From Formosa sp. Hel3_A1_48 (GTDB lineage: Bacteria; Bacteroidota; Bacteroidia; Flavobacteriales; Flavobacteriaceae): a stretch of 64,000 bases of DNA. Each line of letters opens with the position of its first letter. Positions within the stretch are counted from its first letter, which is position 1. Below the pieces are notes generated by a model. It was given only the letters and a program-made list of their open reading frames with translations. It made no database searches and was not told where the DNA came from. This document shows positions 42,764 through 52,298 of the stretch, one piece after another. The translations under genes and the position numbers were made by a program. The stretch is from positions 434,001-498,000 of the forward strand of contig NZ_CP017259.1 of the NCBI RefSeq assembly GCF_001735715.1, given 5' to 3'.

Positions 42764-45700
42764 ATGCTAAATAAAAGCATCAAATTTTTAATAGAAAATA
42801 AACTCGTAGCAGTTTTATTATTAGTTCTCTTTATAGGTTGGGGAACAGTCAACGCACCTTTCAATTGGGATACAGGATTCTTACCAAGCAATCCTGTTGC
42901 TGTAGATGCCATACCAGATATAGGTGAAAACCAACAAATAGTATTTACTAAATGGGATGGTCGTTCACCACAAGATATTGAAGATCAAATTACGTACCCA
43001 TTAACGACGTCCTTGCTAGGAATTCCTGGGGTAAAAACGATCCGTAGTTCTTCTATGTTCGGCTTTTCAAGTATCTATATCATTTTTGAAGAAGACATAG
43101 AATTTTACTGGAGTAGAAGTCGTATTCTCGAAAAACTTAATTCCTTACCAAGTGGTTTATTACCCGAAGGTGTTAATCCTGCATTGGGTCCAGATGCCAC
43201 AGGATTAGGACAAATATTTTGGTACACGCTTGAAGGTCGTGATGAAAACGGTAATGTAACTGGTGGTTGGGATTTACAGGAATTACGAAGTATTCAGGAT
43301 TACTATGTAAAGTATGCGTTGTCCTCTGCAAGTGGTGTTTCAGAGGTTGCTTCTATTGGTGGCTATGTTCAAGAATATCAAGTGGATGTAAATCCAGAAC
43401 TAATGCGTCAGTATAATATTGGATTGCATCACGTTGTAAAAGCGGTTAAGGAAAGCAATAAAGATATTGGTGCACAAACTTTGGAAATTAACCAAGCCGA
43501 ATATTTAGTGCGTGGTTTGGGTTATGTGAAATCCATTTCAGACATCGAAAATGCGGTAGTCACTTCCGAAGACTATACATCAATCAGAATAAAAGATATT
43601 GGAAAAGTCTCTTTAGGTCCTGCAACACGTAGAGGGCTTTTAGATAAGGAAGGTGCAGAAGTTGTTGGTGCTGTTGTGGTTGCTCGTTATGGTGCAAATC
43701 CAATGGAAGTCATCAATAACGTAAAAGAAAAAATTAATGAATTAAGTACAGGATTACCTTCAAAGGTATTGGCGGATGGTAGAACTTCCCAAGTAACCAT
43801 AGTACCCTTTTATGACAGAACAGAATTAATTCAAGAAACTTTAGGTACACTCAATGAAGCCTTAACTCTTGAAATATTGATTACCATTTTGGTTATAATC
43901 ATAATGGTGTTTAATCTTCGAGCGTCCGTATTAATTTCTGGACTACTGCCAGTAGCAGTTTTAATGGTATTTATAGCGATGAAACTCTTTGGTGTCGATG
44001 CTAATATTGTCGCATTATCTGGTATTGCTATTGCTATTGGTACAATGGTCGATGTTGGTGTTATACTATCAGAAAATATAATTCGACATTTAGATGAAGA
44101 TGATGGCACACAATCCATTAACACGGTAGTTTACAACGCAACAGCCGAAGTATCTGGTGCAATCGTAACCGCAGTAATGACCACCATTATTAGTTTCATT
44201 CCTGTATTTACGATGATTGGTGCAGAAGGAAAACTATTCAGACCATTGGCTTTCACAAAAACCTTTGCATTAACAGCTTCTATAATTGTAGCGCTATTTT
44301 TAATTCCGCCTTTCGCTGCATTTTTATTCCGAAAGAAAAGCATTAATAACACTTTTAAATATGTTTTAAATGGCGTTTTAATAGCATTGGGAATTGTAGC
44401 AATAGTCTATGGATATTGGTTAGGATTGATTTTGATAGCGTTTGGAATTACAGCACTTCTCAATCTTCAAAGTAAGATAACAGACAAGCAAGCTAATCTT
44501 ATCAATATCATTATTTCGGTATCAGCTATTGTATTCTTGTTAGCAGAATACTGGAGACCATTAGGCATTGATAAAAGCATTTTTTGGAATCTCATTTTTG
44601 TGAGTGTTATTTGCTTTGGTTTATTAGGTGTTTTCTCATTATTTATAAAATACTACACACGTATTTTAAAGTGGTGTTTAGATAATAAGTTGCTCTTTTT
44701 GTCTGTCCCAACAGCTATTGTCATTGCAGGATTTTTCATTATGAAAAATACAGGCAAAGAGTTTATGCCCTCATTAAATGAAGGCTCATTTCTACTAATG
44801 CCAACCTCGATGCCTCATTCTGGTGTAGAAGAAAACAAACGTGTTTTACAGCAATTAGATATGGCAGTAGCCAGTATTCCAGAGATTGAAACCGTAGTTG
44901 GTAAGGCAGGAAGAACAGAATCAGCTTTAGACCCAGCGCCATTATCAATGTATGAAAATATCATTCAGTACAAACCAGAATATATGCTTAATGAAAACGA
45001 AGAACGTCAACGCTATAAAATAAATGAAGATGGTTTGTTTGAATTGAAAGATGGACGATTCATCGCAAATCCAAATAATACTAAAGATGTTACTTTGAGC
45101 GTAATTAAAAACTCTCAATTAATAGAAGATAATGATGGTGAGTTTTATAGAAATTGGCGACCAGAAATACAATCACCAGACGATATTTGGAATGAAATTG
45201 TAAGAGTCACCAAATTGCCTGGTGTTACCTCTGCACCAAAGCTACAACCTATTGAAACCAGATTGGTAATGCTTCAAACAGGAATGAGAGCGCCAATGGG
45301 TATCAAGGTAAAAGGTCAAGATTTAAAACAAATTGAAGCGTTTGGTGTGCAGTTAGAGGATATTTTGAAACAAGCTGAAGGTGTAAAAGATGAAGCTGTT
45401 TTTGCAGACCGTATCGTAGGGAAACCCTATTTGTTAATTGATATTGATAGAGAAAAAATTGCACGTTATGGCGTTACCATTGAAGAGGTTCAAAACGTTT
45501 TGAAAGTTGCAGTTGGCGGAATGGTATTAACCCAAACCGTTGAAGGTAGAGAGCGTTATGGTGTACGTGTTCGATACCCAAGAGAGTTAAGAGCTAATCC
45601 AACCGACTTAAAACAGATTTATGTACCAGTAGAAAAAGGCAGTCCAGTTCCTTTAAGCGAATTGGCAACAATAAAATATGAACAAGGTCCACAAGTAATT

Positions 45701-46471
45701 AAAAGTGAAGACACCTTTTTAGTAGGCTATGTATTATTTGATAAAATGGATGGTTTCGCAGAAGTAAGTGTTGTAGAAAATGCACAAGCCTTAATTCAAG
45801 AAAAAATAGATAATGGCGAATTAGTAGTACCAAAAGGTATTAATTATCAATTCACAGGAACATACGAAAATCAGTTGCGAGCCGAAAAAACCTTGTCGGT
45901 TGTTGTGCCTTTAGCATTAGCAATTATTTTCTTAATTCTGTATTTCCAATTCCGTTCTGTAGGTACATCATTAATGGTATTTACAGGTATTGCAGTAGCA
46001 TTTGCAGGCGGATTTCTAATGATATGGCTCTATGGTCAAGATTGGTTTTTAAACTTCAATTTCTTTGGCGAAAATCTACGTGATTTATTTCAGATGCATC
46101 CTATTAATTTAAGTGTTGCAGTTTGGGTGGGCTTTATTGCTCTTTTCGGAATTGCAACGGATGATGGTGTAGTTATGGCAACGTATTTAACGCAAACTTT
46201 CAATAGAAACACACCAGATAATAAAAAGGAAGTAAGAACATCTGTTGTAGAAGCAGGAGAAAAACGTATCAGACCTTGCTTAATGACAACAGCTACAACC
46301 ATATTAGCATTATTACCAGTATTAACATCAACAGGACGTGGTAGCGATATTATGATTCCTATGGCAATACCAAGTTTTGGTGGAATGCTTATAGCCTTAA
46401 TAACCTTATTTGTAGTACCAGTATTATATAGCTGGAAAGCCGAAGTTCAACTTAAAAGAACTGTAAAATGA
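42764..46471 (+). CDS. cusA: CusA/CzcA-family RND heavy-metal efflux pump
   Basis: A 1,235-residue inner-membrane pump of the HME-RND family that extrudes Cu(I)/Ag(I) or divalent cations. Family signatures: FTKWDGRSPQDIEDQITYPL, GPDATGLGQIFWYTLEG (as in CusA), proton-relay Asp in IGTMVDVGVILSENI, MLQTGMRAPMGIKVKG in the substrate cleft, and GIATDDGVVMATYL in the tenth helix region. E. coli CusA is about 1,050 residues; the extra about 180 lie in added hydrophobic segments near residues 520-640 and a periplasmic insertion near 740-800. Its stop overlaps the TolC gene start by 4 bp. Copper/silver is favoured by similarity to CusA and the accessory genes; not proven. Confidence 0.9.
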   Translation: MLNKSIKFLIENKLVAVLLLVLFIGWGTVNAPFNWDTGFLPSNPVAVDAIPDIGENQQIVFTKWDGRSPQDIEDQITYPLTTSLLGIPGVKTIRSSSMFGFSSIYIIFEEDIEFYWSRSRILEKLNSLPSGLLPEGVNPALGPDATGLGQIFWYTLEGRDENGNVTGGWDLQELRSIQDYYVKYALSSASGVSEVASIGGYVQEYQVDVNPELMRQYNIGLHHVVKAVKESNKDIGAQTLEINQAEYLVRGLGYVKSISDIENAVVTSEDYTSIRIKDIGKVSLGPATRRGLLDKEGAEVVGAVVVARYGANPMEVINNVKEKINELSTGLPSKVLADGRTSQVTIVPFYDRTELIQETLGTLNEALTLEILITILVIIIMVFNLRASVLISGLLPVAVLMVFIAMKLFGVDANIVALSGIAIAIGTMVDVGVILSENIIRHLDEDDGTQSINTVVYNATAEVSGAIVTAVMTTIISFIPVFTMIGAEGKLFRPLAFTKTFALTASIIVALFLIPPFAAFLFRKKSINNTFKYVLNGVLIALGIVAIVYGYWLGLILIAFGITALLNLQSKITDKQANLINIIISVSAIVFLLAEYWRPLGIDKSIFWNLIFVSVICFGLLGVFSLFIKYYTRILKWCLDNKLLFLSVPTAIVIAGFFIMKNTGKEFMPSLNEGSFLLMPTSMPHSGVEENKRVLQQLDMAVASIPEIETVVGKAGRTESALDPAPLSMYENIIQYKPEYMLNENEERQRYKINEDGLFELKDGRFIANPNNTKDVTLSVIKNSQLIEDNDGEFYRNWRPEIQSPDDIWNEIVRVTKLPGVTSAPKLQPIETRLVMLQTGMRAPMGIKVKGQDLKQIEAFGVQLEDILKQAEGVKDEAVFADRIVGKPYLLIDIDREKIARYGVTIEEVQNVLKVAVGGMVLTQTVEGRERYGVRVRYPRELRANPTDLKQIYVPVEKGSPVPLSELATIKYEQGPQVIKSEDTFLVGYVLFDKMDGFAEVSVVENAQALIQEKIDNGELVVPKGINYQFTGTYENQLRAEKTLSVVVPLALAIIFLILYFQFRSVGTSLMVFTGIAVAFAGGFLMIWLYGQDWFLNFNFFGENLRDLFQMHPINLSVAVWVGFIALFGIATDDGVVMATYLTQTFNRNTPDNKKEVRTSVVEAGEKRIRPCLMTTATTILALLPVLTSTGRGSDIMIPMAIPSFGGMLIALITLFVVPVLYSWKAEVQLKRTVK

Positions 46472-47703
46472 AACACATAAAATCACACATAAAAACAGTC
46501 TTTTTTCTTTGTTCGTTATTCTTTGTTCTCAAAGGAAATGCACAACAATTAGAAGTACTCATAGATGAAGCCTTAACAAACAATCCAGAAATTCAAAAGT
46601 TTGAGTTACAATACAAAAGAGCTTCTGAAAAAGTGAATGAAGTCAATACCATTCCGAACACCGAATTTGGAGTTGGTTACTTTGTAAGTGAACCGGAAAC
46701 CAGAACAGGTGCACAACGCTTTAAAGTATCTGCTAAACAAATGTTACCGTGGTTCGGAACCATTACATCGAGAGAAAATTATGTGAGTTCATTGGCAGAT
46801 GCTAAATACGAGGACATTGTTATCGCAAAGCGAAAACTAATGGCTTCGGTATCACAATCCTATTATAATCTATACGCGAACAAAGCAAAGCAAGAGGTCT
46901 TAACTGAAAACATTAAACTATTAGAAACTTATGAGACGTTGGCATTAACTTCTGTTGAGGTTGGTAAAGCATCCGCAGTAGATGTGTTGCGATTGCAAAT
47001 GCGTCAAAACGAAATGCAACAATTAAAAGATGTATTGCAACAACAATTTTTAGCAGAACAAACCAAATTCAATAATCTATTGAATAGAGATAATGATGTT
47101 ACCGTGAATGTGGTAGATAGTGTAATGATACCTTCTGAAGACTTTGATATTACTTCTGAAAATTTAGCATTACATCCTGAATTACTAAAATATGATAAGC
47201 TCTATCAATCCATAGAGCAATCAGAATTATTAAATCAAAAAGAAAGCAGTCCAATGATTGGTTTTGGATTAGATTATATCAATGTTTCAGAAAGGCCAAA
47301 TATGGATTTCAGCGATAACGGAAAGGATATTGTAATGCCAATGGTTTCGGTGTCAATCCCAATTTTCAATAAGAAATATAAATCCCAAACCAAACAAAAC
47401 GAGTTAGAACAGCAAGAAATAACAGTTCAAAAGCAGGAACGATTAAACACTTTGGAAACACTTTTAAGCAAGGCGATTAATGAGCGTATTTCTGCAAGAA
47501 TAAGTTATACTACTCAAACTAAAAACCTAAAACAAGCAAAAGATGCAGAAGATATTTTAATCAAAAGCTATGAAACAGGAACGATTGATTTTAATGATGT
47601 TTTAGACATTCAAGAGTTACAGCTAAAGTTTCAAATGAACCAAATAGAATCTGTGAAGACCTACTTTGTACAAACTACTATAATTAATTATTTAACTAAT
47701 TAA
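46468..47703 (+). CDS. TolC-family outer-membrane efflux channel (CusC-like)
   Basis: A 411-residue outer-membrane factor with signal peptide (ending GNAQ), two TolC repeats with long coiled helices (for example KLMASVSQSYYNLYANKAKQ and LLSKAINERISARISY). It forms the exit duct for the RND pump. The start overlaps the cusA-like stop by 4 bp, and the operon continues with accessory genes and the adaptor (49,879). Somewhat shorter than E. coli CusC (460). Confidence 0.9.
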   Translation: MKHIKSHIKTVFFLCSLFFVLKGNAQQLEVLIDEALTNNPEIQKFELQYKRASEKVNEVNTIPNTEFGVGYFVSEPETRTGAQRFKVSAKQMLPWFGTITSRENYVSSLADAKYEDIVIAKRKLMASVSQSYYNLYANKAKQEVLTENIKLLETYETLALTSVEVGKASAVDVLRLQMRQNEMQQLKDVLQQQFLAEQTKFNNLLNRDNDVTVNVVDSVMIPSEDFDITSENLALHPELLKYDKLYQSIEQSELLNQKESSPMIGFGLDYINVSERPNMDFSDNGKDIVMPMVSVSIPIFNKKYKSQTKQNELEQQEITVQKQERLNTLETLLSKAINERISARISYTTQTKNLKQAKDAEDILIKSYETGTIDFNDVLDIQELQLKFQMNQIESVKTYFVQTTIINYLTN

Positions 47704-47706
47704 ACT

Positions 47707-48432
47707 ATGAATAAATCAACATATATAATCGTATTGGTAATAATGGTAATTGCTTTTACCTCTTGCCAAAACACACACAAAAAAGAAGTCTCAATATTAG
47801 TAAAACATTCGGGAGCTTTAAGAACAATAATGTCTGGTAACATTCAACCCGTAATTAGTTTAGATACACTTTCAAAAAAGAAACATCTATATGCTCTTGG
47901 TGCTGTAGATAATCTCAAAGGTGAAATACAAATATTTGATAGTAAACCGAGCAACAGCTTTGTGATTGATAGTAGCTTGCAAATTAAAGATTCTTATAGT
48001 CTAAAAGCGTCTTTATTAGTATATGCTGAAGTGGAAGAATGGGATACTTTTCAAATCGAGAATAGTAAGACAAAAAGTGATTTAGAAGAACAAATTTTTG
48101 AACTCGCCACAAATAGTGGAATCAATACTGAAGAACCATTTCCTTTCTTATTAGAAGGTATAATCGCCTCTGTGGATTGGCACGTCATAAATTGGAAAGA
48201 TGGTGATACTATCCACAACCATAAAAAGCATAAGGAATCTGGTTTAAATGGAACTTTAGCAAATAGAAGAGTTCAAATTATAGGCTTCTATTCCACAAAG
48301 CATAAAGCAGTTTTCACTCATCATACTACCAATATGCATATGCATTTTAAAACTGATGATAATGCTATTGCTGGTCATATTGATGATTTATCATTTAATC
48401 AAACAGTAACATTAAAGCTACCAAAAAAATGA
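47707..48432 (+). CDS. Lipoprotein with acetolactate-decarboxylase-like (BudA) fold
   Basis: A 241-residue lipoprotein (lipobox IAFTSC) whose body resembles alpha-acetolactate decarboxylase: LYALGAVDNLKGEIQIFD (61-78), PFPFLLEGIIASVDW, and the zinc-ligand region MHMHF (H211, H213) followed by GHIDDL (H224); the 211/213/224 spacing equals the HxH-x10-H of known ALDC enzymes (194/196/207). Metabolic ALDCs are cytosolic; here the protein is exported and sits between the TolC and HMA-protein genes, overlapping the latter by 4 bp. A copper- or zinc-binding periplasmic role is more likely than acetoin synthesis. That is inference. Confidence 0.72.
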   Translation: MNKSTYIIVLVIMVIAFTSCQNTHKKEVSILVKHSGALRTIMSGNIQPVISLDTLSKKKHLYALGAVDNLKGEIQIFDSKPSNSFVIDSSLQIKDSYSLKASLLVYAEVEEWDTFQIENSKTKSDLEEQIFELATNSGINTEEPFPFLLEGIIASVDWHVINWKDGDTIHNHKKHKESGLNGTLANRRVQIIGFYSTKHKAVFTHHTTNMHMHFKTDDNAIAGHIDDLSFNQTVTLKLPKK

Positions 48433-49160
48433 AACATATATATAAAATAAAAGGAATGACCTGTGGCAGTTGTAAAGCATCTGTAGAAAACAGTTTAAGA
48501 GATATAGATGATGTTTCCGATGTCGAAGTTAATCTTGAAAATCAAGAAGCAACAATAACTATGGATAAACATATTGATATTGTAGAACTTCAAAAGTCTT
48601 TAGCATCGAAATATACCATAACTCAAAAAGAAATAAAGAATGTTTTTACGTCTACGCAATCTTCAAGTTTTGAGATTGAAGAAGAAAAAAGCAAATTACA
48701 ACAACTTAAACCACTATTACTCATCATCTTCTATATAGCGTCAGCAAGCGTATTGTTAAATTATAAAAATTGGAGTTGGAGCGAGTTTATGCTGGACTTT
48801 ATGGGCTTATTCTACATCGTTTTTAGTTTTTTCAAGATGTTAGATTTAAAAGGTTTTCCAGAATCCTTTCGTATGTACGACCCTTTAGCTAAACGTGTTC
48901 CTTTTTATGGGAAAGTTTATCCATTTATTGAAACAGCTTTAGGACTGATGTTTTTAATGCGGTTTGAAATTAATATAGCTTTAATAATTACACTAATAGT
49001 ATTAGGGATAACAACAATTGGAGTAACAAAAACATTATTGGACAAAAAATCAATACGATGTGCGTGTTTAGGTACTGCTTTAAAATTACCTATGACAGAA
49101 GCCACTTTTATTGAAAATGCTATTATGATTGTAATGGCGACATTAATGCTTATAAATTAA
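48429..49160 (+). CDS. HMA-domain plus MauE/DoxX-like membrane protein
   Basis: A 243-residue fusion: an N-terminal HMA domain (residues 1-70) with GMTCGSCKASV, then a four-helix membrane domain (about 90-240) resembling MauE/DoxX-like units, with a Cys pair CACLGTALKLPM. HMA supplies a Cu(I) or similar metal; MauE-like domains are linked to disulfide or quinone chemistry. Coupled with the upstream BudA-like gene (4-bp overlap) and 6 bp before the PepSY gene. Possibly a periplasm-side metal-reducing or metal-delivery unit; function is not established. Confidence 0.75.
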   Translation: MKHIYKIKGMTCGSCKASVENSLRDIDDVSDVEVNLENQEATITMDKHIDIVELQKSLASKYTITQKEIKNVFTSTQSSSFEIEEEKSKLQQLKPLLLIIFYIASASVLLNYKNWSWSEFMLDFMGLFYIVFSFFKMLDLKGFPESFRMYDPLAKRVPFYGKVYPFIETALGLMFLMRFEINIALIITLIVLGITTIGVTKTLLDKKSIRCACLGTALKLPMTEATFIENAIMIVMATLMLIN

Positions 49161-49166
49161 ATTGTT

Positions 49167-49874
49167 ATGGTAAATAGACATACGGCGTTAAAAATTAGAA
49201 AAACCCACAGGTATTTGGGTCTCTTTTTAGGGATTCAATTCCTGTTTTGGACTATTAGTGGTTTATACTTTAGTTGGACGAACATCGATGAAATACACGG
49301 AGACCAATTTAAAAACTTGGAGTATCAACCCAAAGCATTTAATAGTTTAATAAGTCCTTCAGAAATGGATGTTTCAAATGGAATAAAGACTATTGAATTA
49401 AGAGATATTGATAATGCACCGTACTATTGGATAAATAAAGAGCAATTGTATAATGCTTTAGATGGAATGCCAAAAAATAGTATTACGCAGGATGAGGCAC
49501 TCTATATTGCCAAAAACCATATGAAAAGTGGTTTAGAGGTAGAATCTGTTGAGCAAATTACTGAAACTGGAAAACACCACGAGTATCGAGAAAAACTACT
49601 ACCTGCTTATGTTATCTCATATAAAACAGATGAAGCACTAAAAGCATACGTTTCTGTAAGCGACGGAAAATTTCAAACCGTAAGACATCGTTCTTGGCGT
49701 TGGTTTGATTTTCTTTGGATGACACATACTATGGACTATGAAGGCAGAGACAATTTTAATACCATTGTTTTGAGAGCATTTTCACTTTTAGGATTGATAA
49801 CCGTTTTAAGTGGGTTTTTGTTGTGGTACACCTCGTCACCTTCAATTAAGAAATTATTAAAACGAAAAAAATAA
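49167..49874 (+). CDS. PepSY-domain membrane protein
   Basis: A 235-residue inner-membrane protein with an N-terminal helix (RKTHRYLGLFLGIQFLFW), a periplasmic PepSY-like domain (about 100-170) and a C-terminal helix near 205-225 (FSLLGLITVLSGFLLWYT). PepSY-associated TM proteins are linked to iron or copper reduction in metal operons. The gene is 4 bp before the efflux adaptor gene, in one operon. A reductase role is inference; the fold is clear. Confidence 0.85.
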   Translation: MVNRHTALKIRKTHRYLGLFLGIQFLFWTISGLYFSWTNIDEIHGDQFKNLEYQPKAFNSLISPSEMDVSNGIKTIELRDIDNAPYYWINKEQLYNALDGMPKNSITQDEALYIAKNHMKSGLEVESVEQITETGKHHEYREKLLPAYVISYKTDEALKAYVSVSDGKFQTVRHRSWRWFDFLWMTHTMDYEGRDNFNTIVLRAFSLLGLITVLSGFLLWYTSSPSIKKLLKRKK

Positions 49875-49878
49875 AGAA

Positions 49879-51651
49879 ATGAAAAAATATATAGTTTATC
49901 TCGGAATATTAGCTGTAGGTCTACTTTTAGGGTGGATACTGTTTGGTGGCTCATCAAAAGAAGATACAGACCATAATCACGATGCAGTTACAGAAACCAA
50001 TCAAATGTGGACCTGTTCAATGCATCCACAGATTATGCAACCAGCAGCAGGAGATTGCCCCATTTGTGGTATGGATTTAATTCCTGCAGAAAGCGGAAGT
50101 GATGGTTTATTAGCAGGCCAATTTAAGCTTACAGAAAACGCTATGGCTTTGGCTAATATTCAAACAACTGTTGTCAGTAAAGGCAATGCAGAAGGCAATA
50201 CCATTAAACTATCTGGTAAGATTGCCGAAAATGAAGAAGCCAATGCGGTACAGGTAAGTTACTTTTCAGGTAGAATTGAACATTTGAATGTGAGTTTTAC
50301 AGGCGAAGAAGTTCATAAAGGTCAGTTATTAGCAACCATTTATTCGCCAGAACTCTATGCAGCGCAACAAGAATTGATTACAGCAGCATCTTTAAAAGAA
50401 TCACAACCAGCTTTATACAAAGCGGTTCGTAATAAATTGAAGTTATGGAAGCTCTCTGAAAATCAAATCAATCAGATTGAAGAAACCCAAAAAGTGAAAG
50501 AAAACTTTCCTGTGTATGCAACCGTTTCAGGAACAGTTACCGAAAAATTAGTAGAGCAAGGCGATTTCATAAAACAAGGTCAACCGTTATTGAAGATTGC
50601 CAATCTCAACACGGTTTGGGCAAATTTTGATGTCTATGAAAACCAGATAGAGTTATTTAAAAAAGGTCAAGAAGTTTCTGTATCTACCAATGCAAATGCA
50701 AATAAGGTATTTAAAGGAAAAGTCGATTTCATAGACCCAATTTTGAACAGTAAAACAAGAACAATAACCTTACGTGTAGTTCTAAATAATAAAGATTATG
50801 TATTTAAACCAGGAATGTTTGTGTCTGCAAATATTGATAGTGTTAAGAATGAAAATAAAGAAATCTTATCGATTCCTGCATCTGCTGTGTTATGGACTGG
50901 AGAACGCTCTGTGGTTTACTTAAAAACAAATCCAGACCAAACCGTTTTTGAAATGCAAGAAGTAGTTTTAGGTAATCAAATAGGTAATGAATATGAGGTT
51001 TTAGAAGGTTTATTAGTTGGAAATGAAATAGTGACTAACGGAACATTTACGGTTGATGCAGCAGCACAATTACAAGGCAAAAAGTCTATGATGAATAAAG
51101 ATGGTGGCAAAGTAATGACTGGACACGAAGGTCATTTAGGTATGGATAACAATTCACCCAACAAAGAAAGTGACCACACTAATATGAATGAGCGTTTGAA
51201 AGTATCAATGAAATTTCAAGAGCAGTTAAAAGCTGTTTTCAATGAGTATATCAATTTAAAAGATGCTTTAGTAAAAGAAGATTCAAAAAGTACTTCAGCA
51301 AACGCAACAACTTTATTAAATAAATTGAATAAAGTAGATATGAAATTGTTGTCAGATAATAAGGCGCATAACCATTGGATGTCATTAGAAGGCGAAATAA
51401 AATCTTCTGCAACTTCAATTTCTGAAACGTCCGATATAAAATCACAAAGAGACCATTTTAAACATTTATCATCACATCTAATCAATGCTGTACAACTATT
51501 TGGTGTCGATGAAAAGGTCTATGTAGAATTTTGCCCAATGGCAGATAACAACAATGGTGCATATTGGTTGAGCAAAGAAGAAAAAGTAATCAATCCATAT
51601 TTTGGCAGCGCAATGCTAACCTGTGGAGAAGTAAAACAAGTAATAGAATAA
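49879..51651 (+). CDS. cusB: CusB-like RND periplasmic adaptor with metal-binding and DUF3347 domains
   Basis: A 590-residue membrane-fusion protein. After one N-terminal helix comes a heavy-metal-binding domain (WTCSMHPQIMQ ... CPICGMDLIPA, about 43-70), then the HlyD/CusB hairpin, barrel-sandwich and beta-barrel regions (about 90-395). The extra C-terminal part (about 440-590) is a DUF3347 domain ending FGSAMLTCGEVKQ, homologous to the next gene. The metal-binding domain transfers Cu(I) from periplasmic carriers to the pump. It pairs with the cusA and TolC genes upstream, although separated by four accessory genes. Confidence 0.9.
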   Translation: MKKYIVYLGILAVGLLLGWILFGGSSKEDTDHNHDAVTETNQMWTCSMHPQIMQPAAGDCPICGMDLIPAESGSDGLLAGQFKLTENAMALANIQTTVVSKGNAEGNTIKLSGKIAENEEANAVQVSYFSGRIEHLNVSFTGEEVHKGQLLATIYSPELYAAQQELITAASLKESQPALYKAVRNKLKLWKLSENQINQIEETQKVKENFPVYATVSGTVTEKLVEQGDFIKQGQPLLKIANLNTVWANFDVYENQIELFKKGQEVSVSTNANANKVFKGKVDFIDPILNSKTRTITLRVVLNNKDYVFKPGMFVSANIDSVKNENKEILSIPASAVLWTGERSVVYLKTNPDQTVFEMQEVVLGNQIGNEYEVLEGLLVGNEIVTNGTFTVDAAAQLQGKKSMMNKDGGKVMTGHEGHLGMDNNSPNKESDHTNMNERLKVSMKFQEQLKAVFNEYINLKDALVKEDSKSTSANATTLLNKLNKVDMKLLSDNKAHNHWMSLEGEIKSSATSISETSDIKSQRDHFKHLSSHLINAVQLFGVDEKVYVEFCPMADNNNGAYWLSKEEKVINPYFGSAMLTCGEVKQVIE

Positions 51652-51683
51652 TAAATCAAGTAATAACAATTAAATTTTAAACA

Positions 51684-52298
51684 ATGAAAAAAGTAAGATT
51701 AACAACAATTATGGTAATGGCATTTATAAGCTTATCAGCAATGTCTTGTAAAGATGCGAAAACAGAAAACAGTACCAATTCTGAAATGATTACTGAGGAA
51801 GACCATTCAAAAATGAACCACGATAATTCCGATGGTCACCACGATGTGGATAAAAAGGAAATGGCAATGAACGGAGATGGAAATTCCCAAACAATATTAA
51901 ATGACTATTTCAACTTAAAGGATGCCTTAGTGGCAGATGATAATGCCAAAGCTAAAGAATTGGGTGCAACCCTCGCAACATCATTAGGAAAGCTTGACAT
52001 TTCAAAATATACGGATGCTCAGCAATCAGAATTAAAGGACATTATGGAAGATGCTATCGAGCACGCAGAACATATCAGTGAAAGTGATATTAAACACCAA
52101 CGCGAACATTTTAAAGTTTTGAGCAAAGATGTTACTGATATGGTAGCTATTACGGGAACACAAGTGAAACTATACGAGCAATTTTGTCCAATGTATGATG
52201 GCGGTACAGCTTGGTTGAGTACAAAGGAAGAAATACGCAATCCATATTATGGAAGCCAGATGTTGAAATGTGGTAAAGTACAGCGAGAAATTAACTAA
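51684..52298 (+). CDS. DUF3347 domain lipoprotein
   Basis: A 204-residue lipoprotein (lipobox SAMSC) with a His/Met-rich linker (HSKMNHDNSDGHHDVDKKEM) and a DUF3347 domain (about 75-204) that ends FCPMYDGGTAWLS ... MLKCGKV, matching the C-terminal domain of the CusB-like protein next to it. The two domains share the FCPM and final CG elements, which are possible metal ligands. It looks like a free-standing duplicate of the adaptor's tail and probably serves as a periplasmic metal carrier. Starts 33 bp after cusB and one base before the haem-binding gene. Confidence 0.85.
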   Translation: MKKVRLTTIMVMAFISLSAMSCKDAKTENSTNSEMITEEDHSKMNHDNSDGHHDVDKKEMAMNGDGNSQTILNDYFNLKDALVADDNAKAKELGATLATSLGKLDISKYTDAQQSELKDIMEDAIEHAEHISESDIKHQREHFKVLSKDVTDMVAITGTQVKLYEQFCPMYDGGTAWLSTKEEIRNPYYGSQMLKCGKVQREIN

